The notes beneath the pieces were generated by a model, which saw only the letters and a list, made by a program, of their open reading frames with translations, was not told the origin of the DNA and ran no database searches. The position numbers and the translations under genes are program-made. A stretch of DNA of 44,266 bases from Chromera velia (taxonomy: Eukaryota > Sar > Chromeraceae), in assembly GCA_018398765.1 (NCBI GenBank), contig JAHBMJ010000351.1, positions 1-44,266 of the forward strand, given 5' to 3'. Of the stretch, positions 10,963 through 21,973 are shown one piece after another (position 1 is the stretch's first letter; the number at the start of each line of letters is the position of its first letter).

Positions 10963-12483
10963 TACGTGTACGTGTGTGTGTGTGCGTGTGCCCGCGCTGC
11001 AGAGGATGACGTCGGTGAAGTCTCGGAGTGGACGGTGGGGGGTCTCCTTCGGGACAAGCTCCCCATGTTCTTCGGCTGGTGGCGGCGTGGGGGCGGCAAT
11101 GGTAGAGAAGAGAGCAAAAGTGGTGGTCTTAAGGATGGACAGAAAGAGGAGGGTGGGTGCTCTGACGAGAAAAGGGAAGGGGGGGGGACTGCGTATGTAC
11201 CGCCCTCTCCAGAGTTCGTATGCGGAGACGGAGAGCTATCCTCTTCCTTAAAGCAGCCTGGACCTTTGGCGAGGCCTCAGGTGGGTGGGTAGGCTTTTGC
11301 TTCTGCATGTTGTTTTTGCTCTCGGGTGTTCGATGCCTGCATCCTGTTGGGCGTCGATCAACAAACACCTCTTTGGCTGTAGCTTGCATGCATGTGTTTT
11401 CCTCGCGCTACCTTTCTGCATATTTCCGCACCGCATCTTTCCCTCTGGTGCTTTCAATATAGAAAAGCTTCATGCGTTTGCGTTCGTCCATATCCTCTTC
11501 ATGGAGGTGCTGGCTGAGTCACTCATCATCCGAAAACTCTTTCAACAACACACACAATTCATTCATGCAGGTGCTGATTCATGGTGTTCCCATTGACCTC
11601 GAGACGCCAATCGCGGGTCTCTACTCTTCTGCGTTGGCCCCGGACGGCAGCGTGTATATTGTGGTGAGGTCCGTACGTGAGTGAGTCAGCAGAATTCAGA
11701 GCGCGTTCGATCGAATGAAGCAGGAAGTGGATCATACGCATGGACGGAGATTGAAAGAACGTTTATTCTTGTCTCCTTGTGTTTTCCCTTCCACGTCTTT
11801 CTCATGCATTCCGCTTTCCGCTTTCCCTCTCCTCCAACAGTCGGCCCTGTGTCGTTCGTGTGGAACGACTCGATCCAAAAGAGGACTGAAAAGCTGAATG
11901 TTCCTTGAATGCTTTCAGTGTGCTCACTGGTAAGCATCCCAGCGTAAGAAGGGTAGATTCATCCGAAGTTTGCTGTGGTACCTGCAGAGTGCCCAAACAT
12001 CTCGTAAGCCGTGATAAGGAGTCAAACAGCAAGGTCTCCCCGCCCTTCAGCTGGAAGGGACGCCCCCCTTCATCTGTGGCAGGCGGTGCAGGGGTGGGCA
12101 AAGAGAAGGAAAAAGAAAAGGAGTCTACGCAGAAAGTGGCCACTCCAGTCAGGGGGGACGCAGAAAAAGCGCCCGGGGGAGACGCCCCAGGGACGGCGGC
12201 TGTGACTCCCTCGGCAGCCGGTTCCGCTGCGGTTTCGTTTCCCTCCGGATCGGGGGCTGTTCGTGGGAGTTCCGGCTCCACAGCCGCCAAAGAAAGAGAA
12301 ACCGAGGCGGAGAAAGAGAACGAAAAGGAAGCCAAAAGAAGTGGGGGAAATGTTGTATCGGAGGAGGCGCGCTTGGAGGCCGAGAGAACAGCGACTGTCC
12401 CCGCAACTGCCAGTGCAGGAGGACAGCCAGAGAAATCTTCTGCATCCGGGGTACCGGACAGAGCGGGGGAAGCAGCGGGATGA
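7561..12483 (+). CDS. ATG5: autophagy protein ATG5, ten exons
   Basis: ATG5 forms the ATG12-ATG5-ATG16 complex that promotes ATG8 lipidation on membranes. Proposed exons: 7561-7689, 7783-7910, 8303-8531, 8732-8758, 8941-9007, 10298-10427, 10606-10760, 11003-11280, 11571-11668, 11988-12483; all junction phases agree. Matches to the family in order are CSWKGKILVKV (N-terminal UFD), LVPRVLFLP, GIWFKHEDHPLDW, RLPVGVLYDLF, MWPWEVTVLF, TFEAKFVNS, GLWTKFE, RLLIRLFV (second UFD), WTVGGLLRDKLP and VLIHGVPIDLETPI. The start is the first in-frame ATG after an upstream open stretch without ATG. Reading through the ninth exon would stop at 11684 (418 aa). Splicing at 11668 adds a 165-codon K/E/G/S-rich tail (578 aa). 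The exon 4 donor is weak (8758 or 8773). The lysine that accepts ATG12 in plants and animals is missing after FVNS. Confidence is high for the family and moderate for the tail. Confidence 0.9.
8247..8293. repeat. TG microsatellite in ATG5 intron
   Basis: A run of GT units ends about ten bases before the acceptor of the exon that starts at 8303, so it lies where a polypyrimidine tract would be expected. Confidence 0.95.
9731..9836. repeat. CT then GT microsatellite in ATG5 intron
   Basis: About 75 bp of CT/CTGT units run directly into about 30 bp of GT units, in sense orientation within the long fifth intron (9008-10297). The same intron has further purine-rich (9060-9250) and TTTC/CTGT (9590-9640) tracts and a GC-rich block around 10030-10110. 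Confidence 0.95.
10150..10230. repeat. TG microsatellite in ATG5 intron
   Basis: Runs of TGTG interrupted by CATG, in sense orientation and ending about 70 bp before the acceptor at 10297. Confidence 0.9.
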
Positions 12484-14217
12484 GGACGAAGTCTCTTTCT
12501 AGGTCTCTTTGAGCATTCAGGCTGAGGTGTTATCCGGTAATAATGCAGCAACACGCATTGGTGATTGACTCCAAGCTATATAGAGATTTATATACGATCG
12601 AGGAATGATTGCAGTATTGTATGCCATACTACTAGTAGTTACTATTTCTATACAATCGTCTAGTATTATTTTGAGATAATCTCAGAAACATTCTGTTACG
12701 TGCTTTCTCTCTTTCTTTCTTCAAGTTTCAAGTTCTTTCTGAAACAGGTTTGTTTTAAATGTTTTTTCTTTGTTTTTTCTGACTGGTTAATTGATAAACA
12801 AACAAACCACACTAGAAACTGCAGTTCGTGAGTCTAGTCGCGAGTGTTCATTGGCGGAATCATCGCCCGTTCAATGAGCAGATCGACGCTCAGTCGGTTC
12901 TCGTTAATAAAACACTAGATAAAACATCAAAAGTTGCGGCATGCATAGTATCCTTTGCACTGTGTTTGCGGTGTATAAGGTTTGGTCTATAGGGTTTGGT
13001 GTGTAACACAGTGTGAGTTTTTAAGGAATGGTCTGAAATATAATATCTCGGGGCCTGTTATAGCCGGCGCGCTGGTGACACTATAGGCGACAACTTTACA
13101 TAGCGAGAAGGCCTAGCGCGGAACGAAGCAATCAATGTTATCGTAATTAATCAATTAATCAATCATCCCAACAAACAATCTATAGTATCATCATTTTCTG
13201 GTTATCATGATGATAGCTTTCTAGTTAACTTCCTCGTATCATTTAAAATGAAACTGTTAGAAATTATGTTAAATTTAGAATAAATTTTAAGTTGACCAAA
13301 TATCTCTATATTAAAATTCATTTTCAACAAAATTAAACTCTAATAGTCTTTGAATTCTGATTAAAACTTATTTGGCGCTACTAGTATTTTACGTTTTGAT
13401 ATAGTCACGCTATCTAGCATGCTATGAACGACAAAGTCTTTGAAAGATCCTCGGCCTAGTCCTCGGCGAGATGTCGTTCCAGTTCATGCAGATCGAAACC
13501 ATGCGGGAGAAACAGTTTTAGAGACGTTCATGCAAGGGAGAAACGGAGGAAAGGAAGGAAGGAAGGAAGGAAGGAAGGAAAGAACAGGAAACGAGTGAAA
13601 GGAAGGTAGTCATGAAACAAACAAGAGAGCAGGAAGAAGGCCGGAAAGGCCTTCAAACGACAACAGACACGCAGTTCACTTTCAGACGTTCTGATTCGAT
13701 CTGACGGTCTTCAAGAAAATACCGATCAATCACAACAATCTCCACTGAAAGAGGAAAGACAATTAAGACACGAAAGGAGAGAGAGTGAAAGAATGAAGGA
13801 CAGCGCTCAGAGGCAGCTGTCTATGGGTTTGCAAATTCCACAGAGCACCACCCCGCCAGTTATCAATCAGTCGAGATGATCGCGGGGAAGAAAAGTGACG
13901 AGCGATTCCTCTTTGAGGACTTAAACCGAAAAAACGATCACCGAGCGGATGGACGGACACACATACGTCCGACAAGCGTCCGCAGTTTATTTCCCTTTGA
14001 CTCATACGGCTTCAGTCTCTTTCTCCAAGTCTTCAAATGAGCGAGTAGGAGCCTCCGCTCAACGATCACGAGGTCACGACATGCATAGACCCCTGTTGAA
14101 TGTGCTTGTCACAGGACACCAACCTAGAGGTGCCATCGGCAAGCAGAGAGGCCACGCAAAAGAATTCTCTTCTGCAAGCATCCAGACACAAAAAAGGGAC
14201 AGCAGAGTATGGGGGGG
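12484..14217. other. convergent intergenic region, mostly AT-rich
   Basis: The interval lies downstream of ATG5 and beyond the 3' end of the secreted-protein gene. 12490-13450 is AT-rich without open frames. 13551-13581 is a GGAA microsatellite. From 13600 to the assembly gap only unsupported short open frames are visible. Confidence 0.6.
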
Positions 14218-14244
14218 NNNNNNNNNNNNNNNNNNNNNNNNNNN
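14218..14244. other. assembly gap in a poly-G tract
   Basis: Twenty-seven unknown bases are flanked by seven G on the left and about eleven G on the right. The gap therefore probably reflects a homopolymer the assembler could not resolve. Single unknown bases also occur at 19179 and 38627. Confidence 0.95.
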
Positions 14245-14570
14245 GGGGGGGGGGGAGGATTGAGGTTCACCAACCGACTCAAGAACGGAGTCGAAAAAGA
14301 AAAGGCAAGTGCAAGAAGGTAAGAGAACTCGTGGTGAATCCTCGTATCAGATCTGTATGGAAACAAAAGGAAACACGTCGCAGCGGTTTGCTCCATTGGT
14401 TTGTTTCTGTGTTAGGGACATTGGTAGCTCTAATCACTTCCCCTGCCCGACAAGTACAAATGTGGGAGAGAAACAAAAGCAAAAAAACAGAAGTAAGTGC
14501 CGAAGCAATTTTTGTGACACCAAGGATTCGTTGAAGACTCCTTGAACAGATTTGTTCTTGAAACAGCCAC

Positions 14571-16987
14571 TTAACCAAATGAACAAAAAGAAAGCACACC
14601 GAACAACCCAAAGAAACGAGAGGGCGGGCGGGCAAAGAAACCAACCAACCGGCAGAATGTGTTCCCATGAGAGATGCGGAGCTCCAGGTCAGTGCCCCAG
14701 ACAGCCCTCTCTGCAGTGCCATGATTGGAGGGCCCCAGACTTCGGACAGTCGCGTTGACCACCTGGAAATATCCTGCCCACACCTCTGTCATGTGCACAC
14801 CTGCAAACACAAAACTCATCCAGCCGGTAAACAGGAAGACAAGAAGCAGACAGACAGATAAACAGACAACCAAAATTCACAGCGGACATGAAAACAAGTT
14901 CTGAAAAGCGAAGAAGAGAACAGAGACAGAGATCGAGTCTCTCTCCAAGTGGGTGGGTGAGACACTGATGCACTCACGATGCCACGCCCGGCCTCACAAC
15001 TTTCCCAGTCTATGCTCCTAGTGTCGGAGCTTGACACGCGAAAAAAGGATACTCGAGGTGCTGCTCTTCATCTTCCGTCGAGGTTTTCCTTCCTGCTTCG
15101 GGCTTCGGGAAGAAGAAATAATTTGGGTCCGTAGACATTAACGTAGGGAGAGCTTCTGCTGAAAAACAGACCGACCTGCTTTGTCGATGTACAGAGCGTC
15201 TGCTTCAGTCTCTGTCTGGTCTGTGAGCATTCGAAGCCTGTCGGGTCTGTCAATGGCTGCCATGGCAGTTCCATTCTGGGCCGTGCCCTCTGTCTGTGTT
15301 TGTGTCTGCGGCTGAGAGGGCGTTGTCCCGTTGGTGGTTGCTGTCTCTTTAGAAGGGGGGCGGACCGTCTCAGGTTGCTCTGTCGTATCTGCCACGGCCT
15401 CCTGCTTCCCCTGCTTGTCAAATCTACCGTTGTACTTCCAAGAGAATACCCAGTCGAGCTGCAAACGTTAATGCAGACAGTCAAGAAAGCGGATTCAGCC
15501 ATCACGCACAGACGAACAAGAACCATCAACGACTGGACTGTCGTCCCCTCTGTCTACAACGTTCTGCCTCCCCCCCAACCAGCCCTCATGGGCTGAGAAT
15601 GCAACTCCATAACTTCCAAAGAAAACACCTCAGAAATTGTTTCAAAACACATGCAGTGACTGTCGATGAGTTTGTGACAGAGAGTGAAGCCGATCGACGA
15701 ACCGTTGCCAAAGGGACCCCGATGCAGTTCTTGATCGTCAAGTGGAAGGGACCACTCTCGGCAGACCTCCAGCCGTACAGCTTTGATGCGTCGCCATTGG
15801 CAGCGACTGGAAGGACCTTCATAAAGTTCACCTCGTCTCTCACCACGGGTCTGCTCTTTTGTACAACGTCCCACACTTTCTTTCCAGCAGCCACAATCTC
15901 CTGCGCAGTGATTTCAGCAATGATTTTTGTGACAGCGGCCTTGGTAGCATCTGAAATGGTCCCGCCGGCAGTCTTGGCGTCCCCCCCTCCGATGGCCACC
16001 CCGCTGCCTTGAGTCTTTGGTTCGGCCACGGCTGGGATGCTGGCGACTGGAGCTCCCGATTCGCCGTCCTCTGTCAGCTCCCTGCCCCCCCTTTCTTTCT
16101 CCTCACCCTCGAGCTGCTCCAGCGTGCAGACGTCAGCAGACCCTCCTGCAACAAGTCTATCGAGAAGAGCAGTGGACGGACGGGGGGAGTCGGACGGGAG
16201 AAGCGACGCGACAGAGGCAGGCGTCAAGGTAGCAGCTCCTTCATTCTTTTGGGTGAGGAGAGCTCCGTCTGTCGCGACAGAGTCGCAAGAAAGGAACCGA
16301 GCGTTCCCCCTACCCGAAAGCAGAGACACACAGGAGAAGGCCAAAGAAGGGGCAGTTGGAGAAGAAGCAGAGATCTCCAGAGCGAGACCGCTTTCTCCGT
16401 TCTCTGAAGCCTTCAAAACTCCCAAGGAACGCACGGAAACCTTGAGGGAAACCCCAGGGAGCCAGTGCACGTGCTGGGGTTGCAGACGCGCATACTGAAC
16501 GGAGCAATCACTGCCCTCGCAGAAGTGTGCAAAGCTCCATGCCATGGAGAGCTGCAGAGAACGAGCAACAGACTAATGAGCTGGAGTGATTTTTGTTGTG
16601 ACGAAAGGAGACGGCACTGCAAGTTCGAAACACATACAGCCCCTTTTTCTGGGTGCAGGCACTTACCTCTCCTTGGTTTTCGCCTCTGCAATTTCTCAAG
16701 CTCAATTTCAGAGGGGGTGAGGAGGCCCAGATCAGAGGCGTGTCAATGTTTTGGGGTGCCACACCTGTGACGCCACGAGACCAGCTGTCCTGCCAGGATG
16801 CGGAGGACCAAAAAGTGAGTGCAGCGCCATCAAAGGCAATGCTCTCATCCAGGAGATCCCTATTCCACTCTGCTGATCCATCCCGGGAGCTATCAATGGC
16901 ACAGACCTTCAGCAAGTCGGCAAACTCGCCCGTGGCGCAGGAAGCCACGGCCAGAGACAGGGAAGCAAGCAGAGCGGAAGATCTCAT
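14571..16987 (-). CDS. secreted two-domain protein of unknown function
   Basis: I do not recognise the family. Proposed exons, in transcript order: 16667-16987, 15661-16551, 15176-15458, 14978-15009, 14571-14762 (572 aa); all phases agree, but the last two exons and the stop are less certain. The N-terminus MRSSALLASLSLAVASC is a typical signal peptide, so the product probably enters the secretory pathway. The two halves resemble each other. The first has LKLSLRNC, a W/F-rich core, then VSVRSLG and ALEIS. The second has FHLTIKNC, LDWVFSWKYNG, then NATVRSLG and LELRIS. They are separated by a low-complexity acidic linker and a T/Q-rich loop. Cysteines recur at matching places. The gene shares a 757-bp upstream region with the divergent EF-hand gene. 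Confidence 0.7.
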
Positions 16988-17744
16988 TGTGTGCAACAGT
17001 ACAGCACGAAGTCACACTGGGGTGGGTGACAGATGACTCTTCAAAGAGCCCAAACACAAACAAGATGGTTGGACAAATGGGGCACTACAACTTTTTCCAC
17101 ATACGTCGGTGAAATGGTGCGTCAGCTTTTGTCAAGCCATAGAATGCACTCTTCCGAACAACCGTAATCGGCTAAGATCGGCTATAGCTATATGGTGTCT
17201 CATAAGATTTTAAAAATGGTCGGACCCGCGCTGGGCCGCGTGCCATGCATCCCGCTCCTCACCGGTTAATTATAGGAATACGTTTCCAACAAGTCTTGTA
17301 CACTTGCATGCTCGTATCGGTAGGAGATAGATCCTTGCATGAAGAAAAGAAATTGGATGCATGCATGTGTTTTGACATCAACCCATGCAATCGATCAGAT
17401 TCGATCTGATGCTGGATGATTCGATCTGCTCTGACAATCGTCAAATCAGTGGCTCCTGCATAAGTTTTCCTGTGTTCTCAAACGAACGTGAGGCCACGAG
17501 GATCAAGGTCTACCGTTTGAGCTTTGCATATTGACCAGCTTTACTTTGTCCCGAGCTCCTTCTTTGTACATACCCTTATATACTACGCACCGTCGCGTCG
17601 AATCAAAAGATCTGCAAGCAGTCAACAGGGCCGTCCGAAATCGAGTTGACTGATCGGCCGGTGTCGCCTCATCTCCTCTGACTCGCTGTTTTTTTCCTCA
17701 AAGCGTCAAGCATCCCCAAAAAGACCAAAGAAAAGCGGGGCACT
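16988..17744. promoter_or_regulatory. shared upstream region of two divergent genes
   Basis: These 757 bp separate the start codons of the secreted-protein gene (minus) and the EF-hand gene (plus), so they must hold both promoters. I see no clear TATA box. TGCATG-type motifs occur near 17360. Assignment is by position only. Confidence 0.45.
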
Positions 17745-19179
17745 ATGCGGAGAGATATTCTCGATTGGAATGAGTATGAGCCCTCCCCAATAGAACAGGA
17801 CCCTGTGCAGGACGCGTTTCTTTCCCTGCGAGAAAAAGTGCAAAGAAACTTTGGGGGAGGTCTGAAGGGAACCTTGCAGGACGCGTGGGTTCGATTGGCG
17901 GCAGAAGCAAACGCTCTTCAGGCGGGAAAAGGAAGTGGTCAACCGGACCCTTCGAGCATGCCATGTGAGATCTTCGCCCGCTCGATTGCGCGGTGCATCT
18001 CTCCAGGGTATCCCCTGACCACGCTGACTCAAGTGGCTAGCTCAAAGTCAGTTGGTTGACAGGTTTCAAGTGAGTTTGGCTGGCCAGACTCGTTGTTCTC
18101 GTCCCCTCTTTTCCATGCATGCATGCAAGCATGCATGCATTTCAACTTTTTTTCTTATCTCATCTTTGCACATGTATGTTTGTCCTGCGTCAATCAGGTT
18201 CGACTCCGATGCAGACGGCGTTGTGACAAGGGTCAGTCAGTTGGTGTCTGTATCAGACAAGTATGGATACAGAGGCAAAAACGTGGATGGACGGTCAGGA
18301 AAGCAGGCAGCCTGCACGTCAGTCAGGTAGCGAATCATTCACAGAGCTATATATATAGTCAGTAACAAAACGATAAAGCAGAAGTCCACTGACCATGCCC
18401 TCTGTTGATTGAATTCTGTTGTCGAGAGAAAGCAAGGCACACACAAAGGTGCTTTTGCAGACTAACTGACTCATGAAGAAGGATTTCATTCTTACATCTT
18501 CGAAAATTGTCTGTTCGGTGCAAAATTTCTGCTTTCCCTCCCTCCCTCCCTCCCTCCCTCCCTGTGCAGACAGACTTCCTCCGCGTGATTGCTCCGGAGG
18601 TCTACGGGCGCAATTTTGTGTCCGGAGTCGAATGGACTTTGGTGAGTTTTTGTTTTTGGTGGTCTCCTTATCTGTTCTGTGGAAGGGAGGCAAAAACGAA
18701 GGGACCTCAAAAGGCCAACGAAGGGAAAAACAGATAGAATGCTGCTAGGTTTCGTTGAGCTAAGGAGATTTGATTCTCGTGCACTTCTTTCACTGGTGCA
18801 CGAAGTCTGCGCATACATATTTCTCTATCTCTATGCAAAATATGAGCTGCATGAAAGCAGTGTCGACAAACGGGATGTTTTCTTTCTAGGTTTCTTCCTC
18901 AAGCCTTTTCTGAGTCTCTCCTTCTAAACATCAAAACGAGAAAAGGAGATCAAAGGAGAGCCGACAAACCAGCCAAGCCTCCCGTTAAATTATTAGGTTG
19001 TCTTCTCTCTTTTTTTCTTCTTGTCTTTTCTTCTCCTCTCCCGACTTCTATTCCTCCGAGTCATCCGTCCACATGTTTTGTCATGCTACAGTCTGATTTC
19101 TTTTATTCGCCTGTTGGATTGATTATTCCTCTCCCCGTCCTTCTTTCAATGCAGCCCTCCTCTTCCTCTCTCTCCCTCN

Positions 19180-19216
<37 letters not shown>

Positions 19217-19239
19217 GTCTCTCCCTTTCTCCCTTTCTC

Positions 19240-19276
<37 letters not shown>

Positions 19277-19300
19277 GTCTGTCTGTCTATCTATCTGTCC

Positions 19301-19385
<85 letters not shown>

Positions 19386-19471
19386 CCTGTCTGTCTGTCT
19401 GTCTGCCTGCCTGTCTGTCTGTCTGCCTGTTTGTCTGTCTGTCTACCTGTCTGTCTGTCCGTCTGTCTGCA

Positions 19472-19504
<33 letters not shown>

Positions 19505-21769
19505 TTCTGTGTCTGCAAAGCTTATCCAGGCCCTGTCTTGGAGTCCCTTGATGTCTGTTGGTGACTGTCAACCCTCGTTGCACTACTTTTCTTCTCACGT
19601 TATTGTTTCCAGAACTGAAGAGCAAACCTATCTTCCCTTATGTATGCAGACCAATGCCGCTGCAGCAACGGACACAGCTCCCACGCCACACCCCCAGACT
19701 GCTCCCACAGCTGACACCACACCCACCCTTCCACAGCCAGGTGGGACAGGGACGGCAAAGGACCAGAGCCAAGACCGAGCACACCCCCTGGCAACCGAGC
19801 TGTCGAGAAAGGTGAGGGAAGAACACCGATTTGCCCCTGATGTGCGAAACGACTGAAAATGGTATTTGACAATGACCGGTTTGTTTCACTCTTTCTCCCG
19901 GTCGGGCTTCTTCCGTGTAATGCCTGGTGGTTTTCATAGGCGCCTCACTCACTCAGACAGGTCGAGTGAAGTTTTCGGTGTCAGAGTCACTTGGCCTATG
20001 TCTCTTGAGACGCTGTGAAAATCTCCATTTGGATCTCTTTTTTTAAAGACTGACATGTCTCCCGTCCCTTCTCTATCTCTCTGTGCGAATCTATTAAAAG
20101 CAGAATTGAAGTGCAAAAAGGAGACAAGAGCCATCCGTCTCCCTCGCCCCCCTATGTCTGCCTGTGCATCTTTTTCTTATCCCAAATCTAGTGCTGTACG
20201 TTCTGTTCTTTCTCCCTGTTGCCGTATCTCTCTTGTGTTCGGTCTTCAGGTGCGTGAAAAATACAGGGATGCCACGCAGGTCAGCATTTTTTTCTTTCTC
20301 ACTGTCCCCTTTCCTTTGAATTTGATTTGCTTCCTGTTCCTTTTAAATCAAAATGGACTGCACCTCTCAAGACTCCGTCGCCCGCTTTAGTGTGCACAGC
20401 GTCTCGTTCCCCTTCCTTCCTTTCTTCCTTCCTTGCTTCCTTCCTCTTTTGCTATCTTCATTGCCTGCTTTTGATTGTGATAAGAAAAATGGGAGGCAGG
20501 AAATGAGACAAAGGTGTGTTTTTTGTCCCTCCTTTCTTTTCACAACATTCAGAGCACGTTCAGCCTCCTTCCACACAACTCTGCACTGATGCACATGCGT
20601 TTGGTGCTGACCTATTGATCTTTGTTGAATAACAAGAATCGCAAATGCTTCGACTGTACTTCCGTCTGCTTCATACTTGACTGCCAAGTCGACTGCAGTG
20701 TTTCTTGAGGTACAAGGAGAGCGGTGCACAAGGACTTGACGTTCAAGTAAGCTGCATGAGCTCCTCCAATGTGGGCGTGCATCCCCCCAAGCCCCCTCTC
20801 TTCCACTCGTGTGTGTGTGTGTGTGTCCAAGGGGTTTTTCAAAGTTTGTTTCCCAAAACCAATGCAAACGAAGCCAAAAGAAGAGGAAGCAGAAACAAAA
20901 TGCTCCTCGGTCCCCCACTGCCTCTCTCAAACACCGGCGCACCCGATTACACTTAACAAGATACCCGGCCGGGAAGGAATAATGGGGGAGAATGAAGCGG
21001 AAAAATCATTTTTGGATGGGGTCTAAAGAGATCCCAAGCACCGATGGGGGGGAAGGGACACAAACTGACATTGCAAATGGATAACCGGCCTTTGTGTCTT
21101 CTAACTCTTTGCCTGCATGCCTGCCTGCCTGCCTGCTTGCCTGCCTGTCTTTATGTGTGTCTGTCGGTCTGTCTGTCTTTCTGTCTGTCTGTCTGTCCAT
21201 CTGTCTATAGGTCTATATGTCTATCCGTCTATCTGTCTATCTGTCCAATTGTCTGTATATCTCTGTGTTTGTGGGTGCCTGCATGCAGAGTCTGAAAAGT
21301 CTAAGCACAGATTTCGGAATTAAGCCGTCGGATGGAGATCTCGCAGGAGCTCTTCGTGCGCTGGTCAGTTGGTTGGATGTGTGGGTGCATGGGTGGATGG
21401 TTCCAAACTTTTGGGAGTCGTGTTGTCGTTGTGTCTATACACCCAAGAAATCGTCGTCTCTAGATTAGTACTTCTTTTCAAATCGAGAGTCTTGTTTGGA
21501 GAATCTCTTGGGCCGTTAGGGAATGTATCAGTGTTGTCTCTCGAAGCGTTCGTCCTTTTTTTTTTTGCCCTCCTGCCCTTTCGTCTTCTGGCTAATGTCC
21601 TTGTCGAGCAGGCAGCATCCGCTTAGTCTTGGTTTTGCTCTTTCCGCTCAAGTGTGTAGAGGTCCCTCGAACACGGAGCGATGGACATGTTGGAACAAAT
21701 TGCAAGTTCTCGTGAGTGCTTTCTCCATCTCCCTCCATCAATCTCGTTCCCTCTCTTCCTTTTTTTCTG

Positions 21770-21844
<75 letters not shown>

Positions 21845-21973
21845 ATGCAGGATGCCAACGGGGACGGCCTGGTGGATGTGCACGAGTGGATGGTTGCAGT
21901 AAAGGGCGTCTACGCTGCTCGCCCGCCCCCACCCGCTGTCTCTCCGAGCCGTCGGCCTGTCAGGTGGACATGA
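17745..21973 (+). CDS. EF-hand calcium-binding protein, eight exons
   Basis: Proposed exons: 17745-18007, 18198-18231, 18570-18641, 19650-19811, 20250-20279, 21289-21363, 21616-21711, 21851-21973 (284 aa); all junction phases agree. Two EF-hand loops are visible. FDSDADGVVTRTD has aspartate, not glutamate, at loop position 12. The C-terminal DANGDGLVDVHEW is canonical, with the glutamate, and is preceded by a helix. A T/P/A-rich linker occupies exon 4. There is no signal peptide or membrane segment. The start is the ATG opening MRRDILDWNEYEP, and nothing upstream is in frame. The product is probably a cytosolic calcium sensor or a modulator of a larger complex. Exon 7 (CATCCG start) is the least certain, because another frame there is also open. 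The exact family is not recognised. Confidence 0.72.
18114..18140. promoter_or_regulatory. cluster of overlapping TGCATGC motifs
   Basis: Intron 1 of the EF-hand gene contains a run of overlapping GCATGCAT units. TGCATGC is a known binding motif of AP2-domain transcription factors in apicomplexans. A role here is only inferred, and the run may be simple repeat expansion. Confidence 0.35.
19179..19505. repeat. CT and CTGT microsatellite in intron
   Basis: More than 300 bp of CT units grade into imperfect CTGT tetranucleotides (with CTAC and CTGC variants) in the third intron of the EF-hand gene, on its sense strand. Open frames across it are repeats, not genes. Confidence 0.95.
20625..20800 (-). 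pseudogene. ankyrin-repeat-like relic, antisense in intron
   Basis: On the minus strand two adjacent frames give pieces that look like one ankyrin repeat. The first is MHAHIGGAHAAYLNVKSLC and the second, in another frame, is NTAVDLAVKYEADGSTVEAF. The consensus features are the H-I/L-A helix start, LNVV-like spacing and NTAxDLA. The frame change, the lack of flanking exons and its position inside an intron of the EF-hand gene (20280-21288) suggest a decayed fragment. The similarity is judged by eye and is modest. Confidence 0.35.
21773..21841. repeat. CT then GT microsatellite before last EF-hand exon
   Basis: CT units followed by GT units end nine bases before the acceptor at 21850, in sense orientation. 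The tract is the only pyrimidine-rich stretch available to that acceptor. Confidence 0.95.

Noticed and set aside
11802-12554. 250-codon open frame on the minus strand
   Set aside because: It mirrors the plus-strand ATG5 tail exon; high GC and biased codons keep both strands open. The plus frame joins in phase to ATG5, the minus one joins nothing.
13551-13581. Regular GGAA units checked as a possible CRISPR-like array
   Set aside because: It is a plain tetranucleotide microsatellite without spacers.
19083-19625. Cysteine-rich looking frame (CLSVCLSVCL) and its antisense TDRQ frame
   Set aside because: Produced by the CTGT tetranucleotide repeat, not a cysteine-rich protein.
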